Part shown: positions 43,201-51,940 of the stretch, piece by piece | How positions within the stretch are numbered: the stretch's first letter is position 1 | How the letters are laid out: every line of letters begins with the position of its first letter | DNA from: Haloechinothrix halophila YIM 93223 | GTDB lineage: Bacteria; Actinomycetota; Actinomycetes; Mycobacteriales; Pseudonocardiaceae | Assembly: GCF_000504245.1 (NCBI RefSeq) | Contig: NZ_KI632509.1 | Span: forward strand, 495,723 to 559,722 | DNA length: 64,000 nucleotides | Direction of reading: 5' to 3' | The notes under the pieces: model-generated | What the model saw: only the letters and a program-made list of their open reading frames with translations | Database searches by the model: none | What the model was told of the DNA's origin: nothing | Position numbers and translations under genes: made by a program

Positions 43201-46200
43201 ATGTTGGGGCTCTCGGAGCCCTTGTCCCGGCTCGGCAGCCACACCTTGGTCAGTCGCCCCATCGGATCGAGCGTCAGGTCGGTGCGCTTGCTGTTTGCGT
43301 CCACGACTGCGGTCGGCTCCGCGAACGCCGGCTCCTGATGCGTCGTGGTGGTGTGGCCAAGCGGATTTGTCTTGACTGTCTTGGTCACGGGCCCCGCACC
43401 GGTCGGCGTGTACGCGGTGGTCGACTTGCGGTTTTTGGCGTCGTACTCCGTAACGACGCGGCCGAGCTTGTCGTAGTTGGTGCGCTCGACCGTGAGGTAA
43501 ACCGGGCCGTTGTTCCATTTGTCGATCTCGTCGGCGCGGGTCACTCGGCCCTTGGTCGGAGTCGAACCGTGGGTGGTGGACCCGTCGTAGAACGTCTTGG
43601 TGTCCTCAATGACGTGCTTGGGGCGGGTTGGTGTCGCGCCGCAGGACACCGACACCGTCTCGGACCGCGAGATCAGACCCCGCAGCCACTTGCTTGAATT
43701 GCCGACATACGTATTGCGGGTGCACTTCTCGTCACCAGACTTACCGACCTCACCGAGGTCGTTGACCTTGATCGGCTGGCCTTCGTCGTTGAACGTCGTG
43801 TACACCGCAGTGCGTTGCCACGCATCCGAGGCAAGCCGCTTTCGGGTCTTGCCAGCGGACTCCCCGGTCAGGAACGCCCGGTGGGTCACACCGTTACGGC
43901 TACGCTTGGCCGTGAGCTTCTTCCAGTACTTATGGGTCGCGGCGTCCACGAGGGTGGTGCCGTTGTAGGTCGCCTGCTCCCACGGAAGACCGGTCAGTGC
44001 CCGGTGGTCGGTGGCAGTGTTGCCCTCGGAGTCGGTCACGCTGACCGAGCGCGTGGTGCCATCGGGCAGGGGTTGGCCGTGCATGCCGCGGTAGAACCGC
44101 GATCTCGTCTTCAGCTGCCCCTTGGTCGGATCACCGGTCAGCTTGATGACCTGGGGATAGCCGCGCCACATGCTGTAGGTGCGGTGCTTCTTCTTGGTGA
44201 ACTCGTTGGTGTCGTACGCCCACAGCTGGTTTGTGCCGCCCCCTGCGGTCGCGTACTTGAAGTCGTGGCGTATCTCCTGGGCACCGACGGTGAGGTCACT
44301 CTCCGTCACCTGGGTGACCACGTACTTGTGGAACCAGTCCATCACCGGGTCCGGCTGCCCCTTGGGCGTCCAGTACACCGGATAGCACTTCTTCGCATTC
44401 GACGAAGGCTTCGGCGTCGTACTCGCCGTGCACTCCTTACCGGAGTAGGTCACGTGAATGTCGGCGCCCGATTCGGTACGGATCGAGGAGAGCCGCAGCC
44501 GCACCATCGCGTCGGTGTACTTGTCCTCATCCACCCGGTTAGCCCGCTGCACCGGGGTGAAGGTGATCGGCGGCGACGTCAACGTACTACCGACATGTGC
44601 GGCGTGGGTGACCGACCGCAACCACAGGATCTTGGTCGTGCCATCACCGGGCTTGCGGAACTCGTGCTTCAGGGTCCACGACTCGACATCCGAGAAGCTC
44701 GAACCCCGCCACACCTGCGTAGTGACCTTCGCCAGCCGCTTCGCCGTCCAGAACGTCGGCGCCACCTGGTCCGTACACGGTGTGGCGTCGCAGTCCTGGT
44801 CCCACGGGACATCCGGCCAGCTCGCCGGTTTCGGATCACCATCAGCGTCGTAGCAGTCGCTGAAGCAGCGGTCCCCTGCGGTGAACAGCACCCGCCCGGT
44901 CGCTGCGGTGTCCGGCTCCGAGGAATGCTTACCGTATGCGATCCGCTTCAGGAAACCGCCACGGTTGTAGGTGACCCTGTTGTTCTCGTCGCCTGCGGCG
45001 CCGTAGTGGCCGAACTCCCGCTGGTAGTAGTAACGGGTGATGTTGCCGTTGACGTCGACGGCCTTGTCCAGCATCCACCGCCACGCCTGCTTACACGACG
45101 AGTCCTTGAACGACGTGGCATGGCACGGCTCGCCGGGGTGGTTGCCGAAGACCGGCGCGACCCACGTCGACTTCGACGTCCCGGCCTTGCGGCCGAAGAA
45201 GTACTTCGTGCCGTCCGGGGTGGTCACCTTCCAGTACTCACCGGAGTTGTCGTAGCCCGTCAACGCATCATCGGTCAGCTTCTGAACGCGCCAGTTGTTG
45301 TCCGAGCTGACCCGCCACTTCCCGGTTGTGGCGTCCTTGACCAGCGTGCCGTTCGTGCCGTTCAGCGAGATCGAGATCTTCTGACCCGCCCAGCACAAAT
45401 CGGCGGTGTCCTTGTCCGCGTTGTTCGGCTCCTGACCATCCACAGCAGACTGGTCGTCAAGACAGGTCTTGTACGAGCGCTCGATAAACCCGGGCGAGTA
45501 ATTCCACCCATCACCGGTCCACGGCGCCTGGTTGTTCTTACCCGACGTCTTGCCATCGATGGACTGCGAGTTGTAGTTCAACCCGACCTGTGGCACGACA
45601 CCCTCTGCCGGTGGGGTCCGCATCGGCACCGAATACGTGAACGCGCCGGAGGGGCCACCGGCTTCCCACGATCCTGCAGCCGACAAGTCGGTGGCCTTGT
45701 AGTCACCATCCTCGGACGAATCACCAGACGACACCGCGAGCGTGGTGGTCTCGCTCGTCGTAGAGAACGTCGACGCGCCGCCACCCGACGGCGTCTCGGT
45801 GCTGTCCGTGCCTTCCGTGGGCTTGTCGGACTCGTCAGGCCGTGCCGGGGTGCCCTTGACCGGCACCCTCGCCGACAGCCTGCCGCCCTTGCGGTCGTTC
45901 GCCGATGTCAGCGGCCGTGCCTCGCCACACCTATCCGACTCACAGTCGAAGCGGACCAGGCGAGCGCGCTTGACCCACTCCGCGCCGTATAGCCCAGCGA
46001 AACCGGTGTAGTCGATGCTCAGCTCGACCTCACCGTCGCTACCATCCAGGCTCGTCACGGTGAATACCGGGCCGCTGACACCCAGTTCCTTGGACTTCGA
46101 CCGGTCAAGCAGCCGGACCCGCACAGCGGTAGGCGTCCCCTTCGCCGCGGCGACCGACACCGGCACGCCGCCGGCCTTGGCCTTCCCGAGCGCAAGTCCC

Positions 46201-46520
46201 CGTGCCACCGCCGTCGCGGGACGCTTGCCGTTCCTGCCCGGCACGGCGATCTTCGCAACCCCCGGTGCGGGCCACGATGTCCTCGCCCGCGACGGCTTCC
46301 AGATCTCGCCGTCCCCTTCGGGCACCGGCGGCACCTCGACCGAGGACTTCTTATGCGGAACCGTCCTCGACTCCGGCACCGAACGATCGGCATCCCGCAC
46401 TGGTTCCGCACCGGCAGGTAATACCGACGACAACGTCACGGTCATGACAAGCGCCATGAGCATCGCGCAGGCCGACCGCAAAGCCAACCTCAGGCGCGTA
46501 GCACCGCTTCCAGGCATCAC
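40221..46520 (-). CDS. RHS-repeat secreted protein, polymorphic-toxin-like
   Basis: This very large protein (about 2100 residues) has an N-terminal signal peptide (LRSACAMLMALVMTVTL...PAGA) and a domain with TYSVPMRTPPAEGVVPQVGLNYNS typical of actinobacterial RHS proteins. A long YD/RHS repeat region follows (about 900-1800), for example YEEATRRVSELYFDRDG and WDAAGNLTSRTRG. The RHS core ends with GARSYDPQLGMFLTVDPKTD and TDPQG near residue 1850. After it come 250 residues: an Ala-rich hydrophobic segment, a Lys/Arg coiled region and a short tip with CNTWGHCPGSRFD. The tip has no nuclease or deaminase signature I recognise. A GTG at 46520 is preferred (GAAAGG upstream); ATG 46535 or 46517 are alternatives. 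A LamG gene precedes it and a putative immunity gene follows. Confidence 0.9.
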   Translation of the reverse strand: MMPGSGATRLRLALRSACAMLMALVMTVTLSSVLPAGAEPVRDADRSVPESRTVPHKKSSVEVPPVPEGDGEIWKPSRARTSWPAPGVAKIAVPGRNGKRPATAVARGLALGKAKAGGVPVSVAAAKGTPTAVRVRLLDRSKSKELGVSGPVFTVTSLDGSDGEVELSIDYTGFAGLYGAEWVKRARLVRFDCESDRCGEARPLTSANDRKGGRLSARVPVKGTPARPDESDKPTEGTDSTETPSGGGASTFSTTSETTTLAVSSGDSSEDGDYKATDLSAAGSWEAGGPSGAFTYSVPMRTPPAEGVVPQVGLNYNSQSIDGKTSGKNNQAPWTGDGWNYSPGFIERSYKTCLDDQSAVDGQEPNNADKDTADLCWAGQKISISLNGTNGTLVKDATTGKWRVSSDNNWRVQKLTDDALTGYDNSGEYWKVTTPDGTKYFFGRKAGTSKSTWVAPVFGNHPGEPCHATSFKDSSCKQAWRWMLDKAVDVNGNITRYYYQREFGHYGAAGDENNRVTYNRGGFLKRIAYGKHSSEPDTAATGRVLFTAGDRCFSDCYDADGDPKPASWPDVPWDQDCDATPCTDQVAPTFWTAKRLAKVTTQVWRGSSFSDVESWTLKHEFRKPGDGTTKILWLRSVTHAAHVGSTLTSPPITFTPVQRANRVDEDKYTDAMVRLRLSSIRTESGADIHVTYSGKECTASTTPKPSSNAKKCYPVYWTPKGQPDPVMDWFHKYVVTQVTESDLTVGAQEIRHDFKYATAGGGTNQLWAYDTNEFTKKKHRTYSMWRGYPQVIKLTGDPTKGQLKTRSRFYRGMHGQPLPDGTTRSVSVTDSEGNTATDHRALTGLPWEQATYNGTTLVDAATHKYWKKLTAKRSRNGVTHRAFLTGESAGKTRKRLASDAWQRTAVYTTFNDEGQPIKVNDLGEVGKSGDEKCTRNTYVGNSSKWLRGLISRSETVSVSCGATPTRPKHVIEDTKTFYDGSTTHGSTPTKGRVTRADEIDKWNNGPVYLTVERTNYDKLGRVVTEYDAKNRKSTTAYTPTGAGPVTKTVKTNPLGHTTTTHQEPAFAEPTAVVDANSKRTDLTLDPMGRLTKVWLPSRDKGSESPNMEFSYTLRNDGPLAVTTKQLQPAGNYSTEIGLFDSLYRPVQTQEPAVGGGRLVTHTVYNERGEVATAAGPNHTTGDPSTSLVTFTRSDDRARTEYTYDNVGRERVRAFFSRDVEQRRTTTTYGGNPDGWQVAVDPPDGDTATAEISNVHGNVVELRQFHDGTTSGMYDATTYTYTPRGDLKTVVDPMGHTWRHHYDLRGREVKVEDPDKGTSTTVYDATDQVIESTDALGRTVSTTYDELDRPTARYEGSPSTGTKLAAWVYDTVEKGHVTRTSSFIDGNEFYELVRKYDDHYNPVQTGMEIPSMPGLESVAGRYLTTASYLDDGSLRYRTLPAVGGLEKETLAHAYDDWGNVGRITATDSSSTYAHVYLDDALYTPYGEIAQRTMGVNTSSQVQHTYVYEEATRRVSELYFDRDGTTVPNVAHLKWSYDAAGNVLSLADTPEEQPAKADVQCFGYDYLRRMTEAWSQGSGGCADSPSTEVMGGVEPYWNSYEYRKDGSRSKVVDHQTDGSSVTSTYNYPAAGEPQPRAVRSVTTGTETDTYDWDAAGNLTSRTRGGETDAFTWNAAGKPESIDTPDGTAQMYYGAHGDRLVRKDADGGVTAFVFGQELTVAADGTETGTRYYNHGDSVIATRTTGGDLTWLASDHHGTADWAINSVTMNSSVKRRDPFGGMRGHDDPSRWPGGQRSFVGGVDDPTGLIQLGARSYDPQLGMFLTVDPKTDEYEPQRMHPYSYSNNAPLTFTDPQGLFWEELTNVASKVSAAAGTVALATAAICPPVAAAATVVATTAAAVEVTGNLVQGNHGDAAFTAVTSIPGLRQASAAVRGFKSMRNMKKSLKAAKKDVRSARNMRDDARDSVNDHRRTKPSWFDRSNRKRWDKENGDSFRVAKDRLRLAKQNLKSTKLHKKYAKQDSRWARSRHNPAWSTDRTTEWAGRLATVENSTYVGCNTWGHCPGSRFDVSSHQKTMASSTPTLTASSWGSYSGFRTSGGMLLL

Positions 46521-46573
46521 AAGATCGCCTTTCATCAGAACGAAGAAATCAGCAGGGGTTCAGAAGCGAGCGC

Positions 46574-49500
46574 TCACGCACTCTCGTCTTGACCGAGGTC
46601 GAAGATCCGGTCTTCATGCACAGTGGACTTCCACACCCGTCCCATATCGACGGTTCCGCCGAGGTACGTCCCGGTCGTGCCGTCCGAGTTGGCCACACAC
46701 CCGACACGCACCGGTCCCGCCACGTTGTGCGGCGTGGCCGGTCCCTCGACCCGGGCCACCTCGTTGCCGTCGACGTAGAGCCGCATATTGCCGTGCTCCA
46801 GGTCGTACACCGCCGCCACATGTGTCCACACATCAGCGGTCCCGAGGCCACCACTCACACTGTCGACGCTGACCGAGTCACCACTCGGCGTCACCAGCTC
46901 GAAGGTCCAACCGTCGGTCGCGTCGTGATACAGGCGCATTGAATGCGCATGCATCGTCCCGCCATCCTTCGACATCACCGCACGGTCAGCGGTCACGTCA
47001 TCGAGCTTCACCCACGCCGCTACCGTGAACGACTCGTCAGTACGGACCGTCTCCGACGACGTCTGCGAACACGCATCCGTCTCAACCGGCAAATGCAGCG
47101 CATCCGCAGGTTCATTAGCGGCGTTGCTCACCCACGAGTAGCTTGCTGGCTCCGACAGGTGGTTACCGTTGCCCGACGTGTCGTCGAACATGTGCGACTC
47201 GTCCTCGGTCCTATCTGACCACCAGTCAGGACCCTGCAACGGCCAGAACGCCAACGGCTTCACGCCGGGGTTGGACACCAAGTGGTCGACGTCGGTGGCG
47301 GTCAACGCGCCCCGATACGCCGCCACATTCGACACCGCACCCTTGAGGTTGTGCGACTGGCTGCCGTCGCTGGCACTGGCCTGACAGCCCACTAGCAGCG
47401 AGCCGGCACCGTATTCGACAGGTGAGCTCAGCGTGTTCTCACCGTCCAGCTGGCCGTCGATGTAAATCCGCAGCACGTTCGCGGTCACATCAACTACCCC
47501 GGTCAGATGGGTCCATTGGTCCTTGACCGGAACCGATGCCGAGGTCACCGACGCCCACGCCGGGTCGGTACCCCCTTGGGTGAGCACCGAAAGCAGCCAC
47601 CGATCGGCGGTCGCGTCGTAGCCTAGGTCGAACCCGGTCCACTCCGTGCCAGACTGCGAGATCACCGTGGCGTTACCCGATGCGTCTGCGTCAAGTTTGA
47701 CCCACGCCGACACGGAGAACGACTCCTGCTCCCGCAGGATCGGCGCCTGCGAGTCCATACAGGACCCAGCCTGCCCATCCAGCCATGCGGCACGTCTCTC
47801 ACGCGCGTACTCGTCATGCACCCAGTCGCCGACCGCAGCGTCGGAGAGGCCGCGAGCGAACTCCGAGGAATCTTCGCCGCTGCCCTGCATACGCCAGTCA
47901 CCGACACTCCGGGCAGGCAACTCGGTCATGGACCGCTTGATCTCCTCAGCGGTCAGCAGGCCCTGCCACGCGGAGGCCTGGTCTATCGCGCCGTTGAGTT
48001 CGCTCCACGTATCGCCGGTTTTGTCGCCCGCGCAGCCGACCAACAGTGAACCCGTGGCGTTCCACGGCGTGTAGGTGATGGAACGTTCCGCCGTCAGTTC
48101 CCCATTGACATAGAACCGCACCACCTTCGCCGCCGTGTCCATCGTCGCGGCCAAGTGCGTCCATTCCCCTAGCACCGGAGTCACATCCGAACCCAGGCCT
48201 TGCCAGTTCGTGGTCTCGGCATCATCGGTCGGAAGCGCGAGATTCCACTCGTCCGCGTTGGCGTGATACCTAAAGAAAAACGCGGGACGATTCTCACCGG
48301 CCTGTGACACGAACGTCTGCCACCGGTCCCGCTCCTCCAGCCGTACCCACGCCGTCACCGAATACGACGTGTCCGTGCGGATTACCGAGTCCGATGTGGT
48401 CACACACTGACCAGCGGTTCCGGTGAACTCCAGCGCCGAGTCCGCCACACCGTTCCGGTCGGCTGCCCAGGCAGCCTCGGACGAAAGCGTCAGCGTGTTC
48501 CCTTCGCCCGAGTCGTCATACGGATCGCCGTCCAACCGCCACGCACCCATAGCGACAGCCTCATCGACAGTACCGACGAAGATGCTGTGTTGGGCGCGGG
48601 CGGACTTGTTACCGGCCTTGTCGTAGGCCCACACGTACAGAACGTGCCGTCCTTTGCTGAGGTCGGACAGGGTCACCGACGCGGAGCCACCCGACGCCGA
48701 CACTGTGTTGTCGACCGATTCGGTGTCCAACCCATAACCGAACTTCGTGATCCCGTTCTTGTCGGTCGCTGACAAGGTGAACGTCGCCGAATCGCCTACC
48801 GCTAGCGGGTCATCCGAATTCGGGCTGATCTCCACGTTCTTCGGCGGTGTCGCGTCGACCCTGTAGTGGCAGAACTTGGTGAAATCGCTGGTGAGATCCC
48901 CATCGTCGCTTCTCATCCGCCATATGTACTTACCATCGGACAGGGTCAAGCCCGTCTTCCAGAACACCCGCTTTCCTGAGGACTTGAACCCCGAGGTATG
49001 GGTGTCGATACGGACATAGGCGTTCTGGCTCTCGTCCCACTGAGACAGCCGGAAATGGCCCTTGACCGAGCCATCGGCGTCATACACCCTTCCCGACACT
49101 TGCGGCCTACGGGTGGTCACCCATGGCTGGTCGCTCGTTGACGCGCACTTCTTACCGTCGTTGAACAGATACTTCGGCGTGTCCGGCTTGGTGTTGTACT
49201 TCAGCGTGATCCGCGCCTTACCCGCGTCGAACCGCTTCCAATGCGCCACCGTTGACTCATCGACCGCGATCATGCCCAGGTTCACCGCGTGATGGGAGTT
49301 CGCCTCCGCGATATCCACGATGTGCTTGACCCTGAAGATCGCATCCGCCGGACCACCAGCGCAGGCAGCGCCATGGTTGGCGTACTCCGTGCTCTTCGCC
49401 GACTTCGCATACCACGACGGCTGGTCATTCCACGTGTGATGCGACTTGATGCGACTTATGCGACGCAACTTCGCCTTCGACAGCGGGCTCGAGTCGTGGC

Positions 49501-50716
49501 ACACCCACGCATGCTTCTGCAGGATCTTGAACTTCGCCGCCTTCAGCACCCGAGCATCACTACGCGTCACATAAGCGGTGTCCATTCGGAAAAGCGACCG
49601 CATCCGATACGACGGCGTGTAGCACGTGAAGTTGGACGACTCATCACACACCCGGCCAACGCCGGCGCCACCGAAATCAGCCTTGTTATACAGGTGGCTG
49701 GTCTTCCAGTACGCGGTGTTCGGATACTTCTCCGACACCGTGGCCCACTCACCGTTGCGCTTTTTTCCAGTCCAGTACGGATCGATGATCACCGGGTACT
49801 GGGTGTCCTCACCACGCAGCACATCGGTGTCGGTGACCAAGGTCAGGTCCTGGCCGCGGACCTCGACGTCCATCACCGCTTTCTTGGCCCGCCGTGCCTT
49901 CCCTGGTGCCACACCGCCACGGTCGGACTGCGTCCGCTCCTTAACCGCTGGCGAATCCCACATCATCGGTGCGGGTGCCACCAGCCACGGCTCATCACCG
50001 CCAGCAACCTCCAGGCCGCCACCGCGAGTCTTCCGCACGGCCGCATCACCGGTCGACACACCGAACCGGACTCGCTCCAGCATCCGAGACCGCGCAGCCT
50101 TGCGGGTCTTGACCACAAGGTTGTGGGAGAAACCCATCGCGTGCGCAGTCACCGTCAAATCCACGCCGGGGAGCACGTCGGCATAGGTCGCGGTGTCACC
50201 CTCGACACTCGGCTTCGGCAGTTTGCCGGGCCACGACAAGCCAAACGCCTTGCCGTCCTGCTCTATCCGGGCGAAATCACCATTGCCGCCACCGGAGATC
50301 GTGACGGGCAAGACCGTGTTGCCAGGTTCGATGCTCCCGTCAGCACGAACCCGCAACGCCGTGTCGATCGGCGCCCAGTCGTCCTTGTCGTCCCGTGCCC
50401 GGACCGGTTCCGCGTACGCCGTGAACTCACCCGTCCCATCAGGACGCACGACAGCGTCGGAGAACTCCGTCCGACCTTCAGCAACCGGAACGTCACGATC
50501 GCACCGCTTCGCCACCGTAGCGGCGACCTCATCAGACGGTGCCCCCTCGTTGAAGTCGTACTCCGCGCAAGGATCCTTCTGGTCCTTCAGTTCCTCAGCC
50601 GCTTCGGCCGATGGCACGACTGGCGTCGCGATGAGCGACAACGCCCACACCAGCACCATTATCAGAGCCGCACGGCTCCATTCCGCACCACGAAACGATC
50701 TGCGAGCAGTCGCCAC
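46574..50716 (-). CDS. Secreted LamG-domain protein, RHS partner
   Basis: The ~1380-residue exported protein starts with a signal peptide (AALIMVLVWALSLIATPVV...AEA). Residues about 90-600 match the N-terminal region of actinobacterial LamG/RHS partner proteins (WAPIDTALRVRADGSI, PVIIDPYWTG, then RVDATPPKNVEISPNS). Three LamG-like jellyroll domains follow, starting near residues 720 (MGAWRLDGDPYDDSGEG), 940 (VGDWRMQGSGED) and 1155 (LAFWPLQGPDWWSDRTED), each with a two-cysteine core and a WTHLAAT/WTHVAAV strand. The GTG at 50716 follows GGGGAGGG. The 3' end lies 53 bp before the RHS start. It probably binds surfaces or carbohydrate and assists the RHS protein; the role is inferred from this recurring pairing. 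Confidence 0.85.
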   Translation of the reverse strand: MATARRSFRGAEWSRAALIMVLVWALSLIATPVVPSAEAAEELKDQKDPCAEYDFNEGAPSDEVAATVAKRCDRDVPVAEGRTEFSDAVVRPDGTGEFTAYAEPVRARDDKDDWAPIDTALRVRADGSIEPGNTVLPVTISGGGNGDFARIEQDGKAFGLSWPGKLPKPSVEGDTATYADVLPGVDLTVTAHAMGFSHNLVVKTRKAARSRMLERVRFGVSTGDAAVRKTRGGGLEVAGGDEPWLVAPAPMMWDSPAVKERTQSDRGGVAPGKARRAKKAVMDVEVRGQDLTLVTDTDVLRGEDTQYPVIIDPYWTGKKRNGEWATVSEKYPNTAYWKTSHLYNKADFGGAGVGRVCDESSNFTCYTPSYRMRSLFRMDTAYVTRSDARVLKAAKFKILQKHAWVCHDSSPLSKAKLRRISRIKSHHTWNDQPSWYAKSAKSTEYANHGAACAGGPADAIFRVKHIVDIAEANSHHAVNLGMIAVDESTVAHWKRFDAGKARITLKYNTKPDTPKYLFNDGKKCASTSDQPWVTTRRPQVSGRVYDADGSVKGHFRLSQWDESQNAYVRIDTHTSGFKSSGKRVFWKTGLTLSDGKYIWRMRSDDGDLTSDFTKFCHYRVDATPPKNVEISPNSDDPLAVGDSATFTLSATDKNGITKFGYGLDTESVDNTVSASGGSASVTLSDLSKGRHVLYVWAYDKAGNKSARAQHSIFVGTVDEAVAMGAWRLDGDPYDDSGEGNTLTLSSEAAWAADRNGVADSALEFTGTAGQCVTTSDSVIRTDTSYSVTAWVRLEERDRWQTFVSQAGENRPAFFFRYHANADEWNLALPTDDAETTNWQGLGSDVTPVLGEWTHLAATMDTAAKVVRFYVNGELTAERSITYTPWNATGSLLVGCAGDKTGDTWSELNGAIDQASAWQGLLTAEEIKRSMTELPARSVGDWRMQGSGEDSSEFARGLSDAAVGDWVHDEYARERRAAWLDGQAGSCMDSQAPILREQESFSVSAWVKLDADASGNATVISQSGTEWTGFDLGYDATADRWLLSVLTQGGTDPAWASVTSASVPVKDQWTHLTGVVDVTANVLRIYIDGQLDGENTLSSPVEYGAGSLLVGCQASASDGSQSHNLKGAVSNVAAYRGALTATDVDHLVSNPGVKPLAFWPLQGPDWWSDRTEDESHMFDDTSGNGNHLSEPASYSWVSNAANEPADALHLPVETDACSQTSSETVRTDESFTVAAWVKLDDVTADRAVMSKDGGTMHAHSMRLYHDATDGWTFELVTPSGDSVSVDSVSGGLGTADVWTHVAAVYDLEHGNMRLYVDGNEVARVEGPATPHNVAGPVRVGCVANSDGTTGTYLGGTVDMGRVWKSTVHEDRIFDLGQDESA

Positions 50717-50737
50717 GACGCCCTCCCCGGTCATCAC

Positions 50738-51940
50738 AAACCCCGCAGGCGACCACGACGACTGTCACAGTCGGTACTGCAGCTATCACCATATGTAGTT
50801 GGAGTGGACACAGTGATAGGACCCGACGGAAGCCTCAAAACCCCCAGCCCCAGCAACTACGACCAAGCGTTCAGCACCGTAGAAAACGTGTGTAGATCGC
50901 GTCAAGCGAACGAGTGACGACAACCGAACAGGGCAGACCTTCACGGACCTACTGGACACACCGCGACACAGCGTCCTTAAAGTGGCCTTTAACAGCGGAA
51001 ATACCCCGGGCGGCAAGCGGCATGGCGAAGCCGTGCACCTAACGAGCGCGACCATAAGTCTTCACTCAATATGCGCAATGAGGCTACGTAGCGACTCGGA
51101 ATGCTACCGAAAGTAGCTCTACCGGTCGTTTATGCTGGTCAGAGCACCTTCAGTGCCTACCCTCATCGACCTGAGGCGCGTAGCTCACGTCTCGCATCCG
51201 AGCGCGCCGCCCGCTGCACCGTAGCCGGATAGAACCAACCACGCTCAGCAACTACTCGTCGCACAAACTGCTTCTGTCGCCTTCTGTCGTCACATTGGAG
51301 TCGAAAGCGGGGCTCGATTCTTTGACTCCAAAGAACTTCGCACAGCGATTTATATATGGCCACCTATGCTCTTATCACAAGCGTGAATATATGCATCGAT
51401 CCCACGCGGATTGAGCCAATTCGTCTGACACAGAGAAATCGACGTTTACTGGATCCATGATAGATCAAGCAACGCCGAGAAGATAATCAACCGGAGCAGC
51501 GGTGGGCGTGCAGTTCAGGCACGCACCGGCCGCACGTTACTCGCTCATCCGGCAGGTCAATGTGGCCTGCCTTCGCCGCCGATCACCGTGTAGAACACGG
51601 GTTTTCCGAATCATTATGAATGTAGTTCAGATTTACACTAGCTAGGGCTCAGCTCCGGTGAACCTCGGTCGGCGTGCTGCGATGCCGCAGTCGCATCCGA
51701 AACGCCCGGTAGCAATTCGCGTGCCCGAACCCGCCGCGATACCGACATCATCGGCAGTCTGCCGCGCCGACAGCCGAGCCTACGCCACTGGTCGAGTGAG
51801 ACTTATCGAGACATCGATCGGGCGGAACATCCAGTCACCCGATCAGCTAGGTTACGGGAGGGCACGAATCGACCCGCCAGTGACGCCGAACATGCAAAAT
51901 GGGCGCACGGTCAACACGATCTCGATAAGGGGGTGCCGGG
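50738..51940. other. 1.2-kb gene-poor region, AT-richer, right edge of the island
   Basis: Small frames here (for example 51163-51363) have no family features, ribosome site or coding bias I can support. Two palindromes near 50760-50819 are listed separately. A hairpin GGCAGGTC/GGCCTGCC lies at 51551-51571. No tRNA or insertion-sequence end is recognised. Confidence 0.6.
50760..50819. promoter_or_regulatory. Palindromes upstream of the LamG-RHS genes
   Basis: GACTGT-C-ACAGTC (50760-50772) is a perfect 13-base palindrome. CTATCAC (50783-50789) and GTGATAG (50813-50819) form a second inverted repeat. Both lie 45-105 bp before the LamG start, so they are candidate operators for the secreted-protein genes. 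Confidence 0.45.

Noticed and set aside
51163-51363. 66-residue minus-strand frame in the island edge
   Set aside because: No family match, weak start context and no neighbouring support; treated as non-coding.
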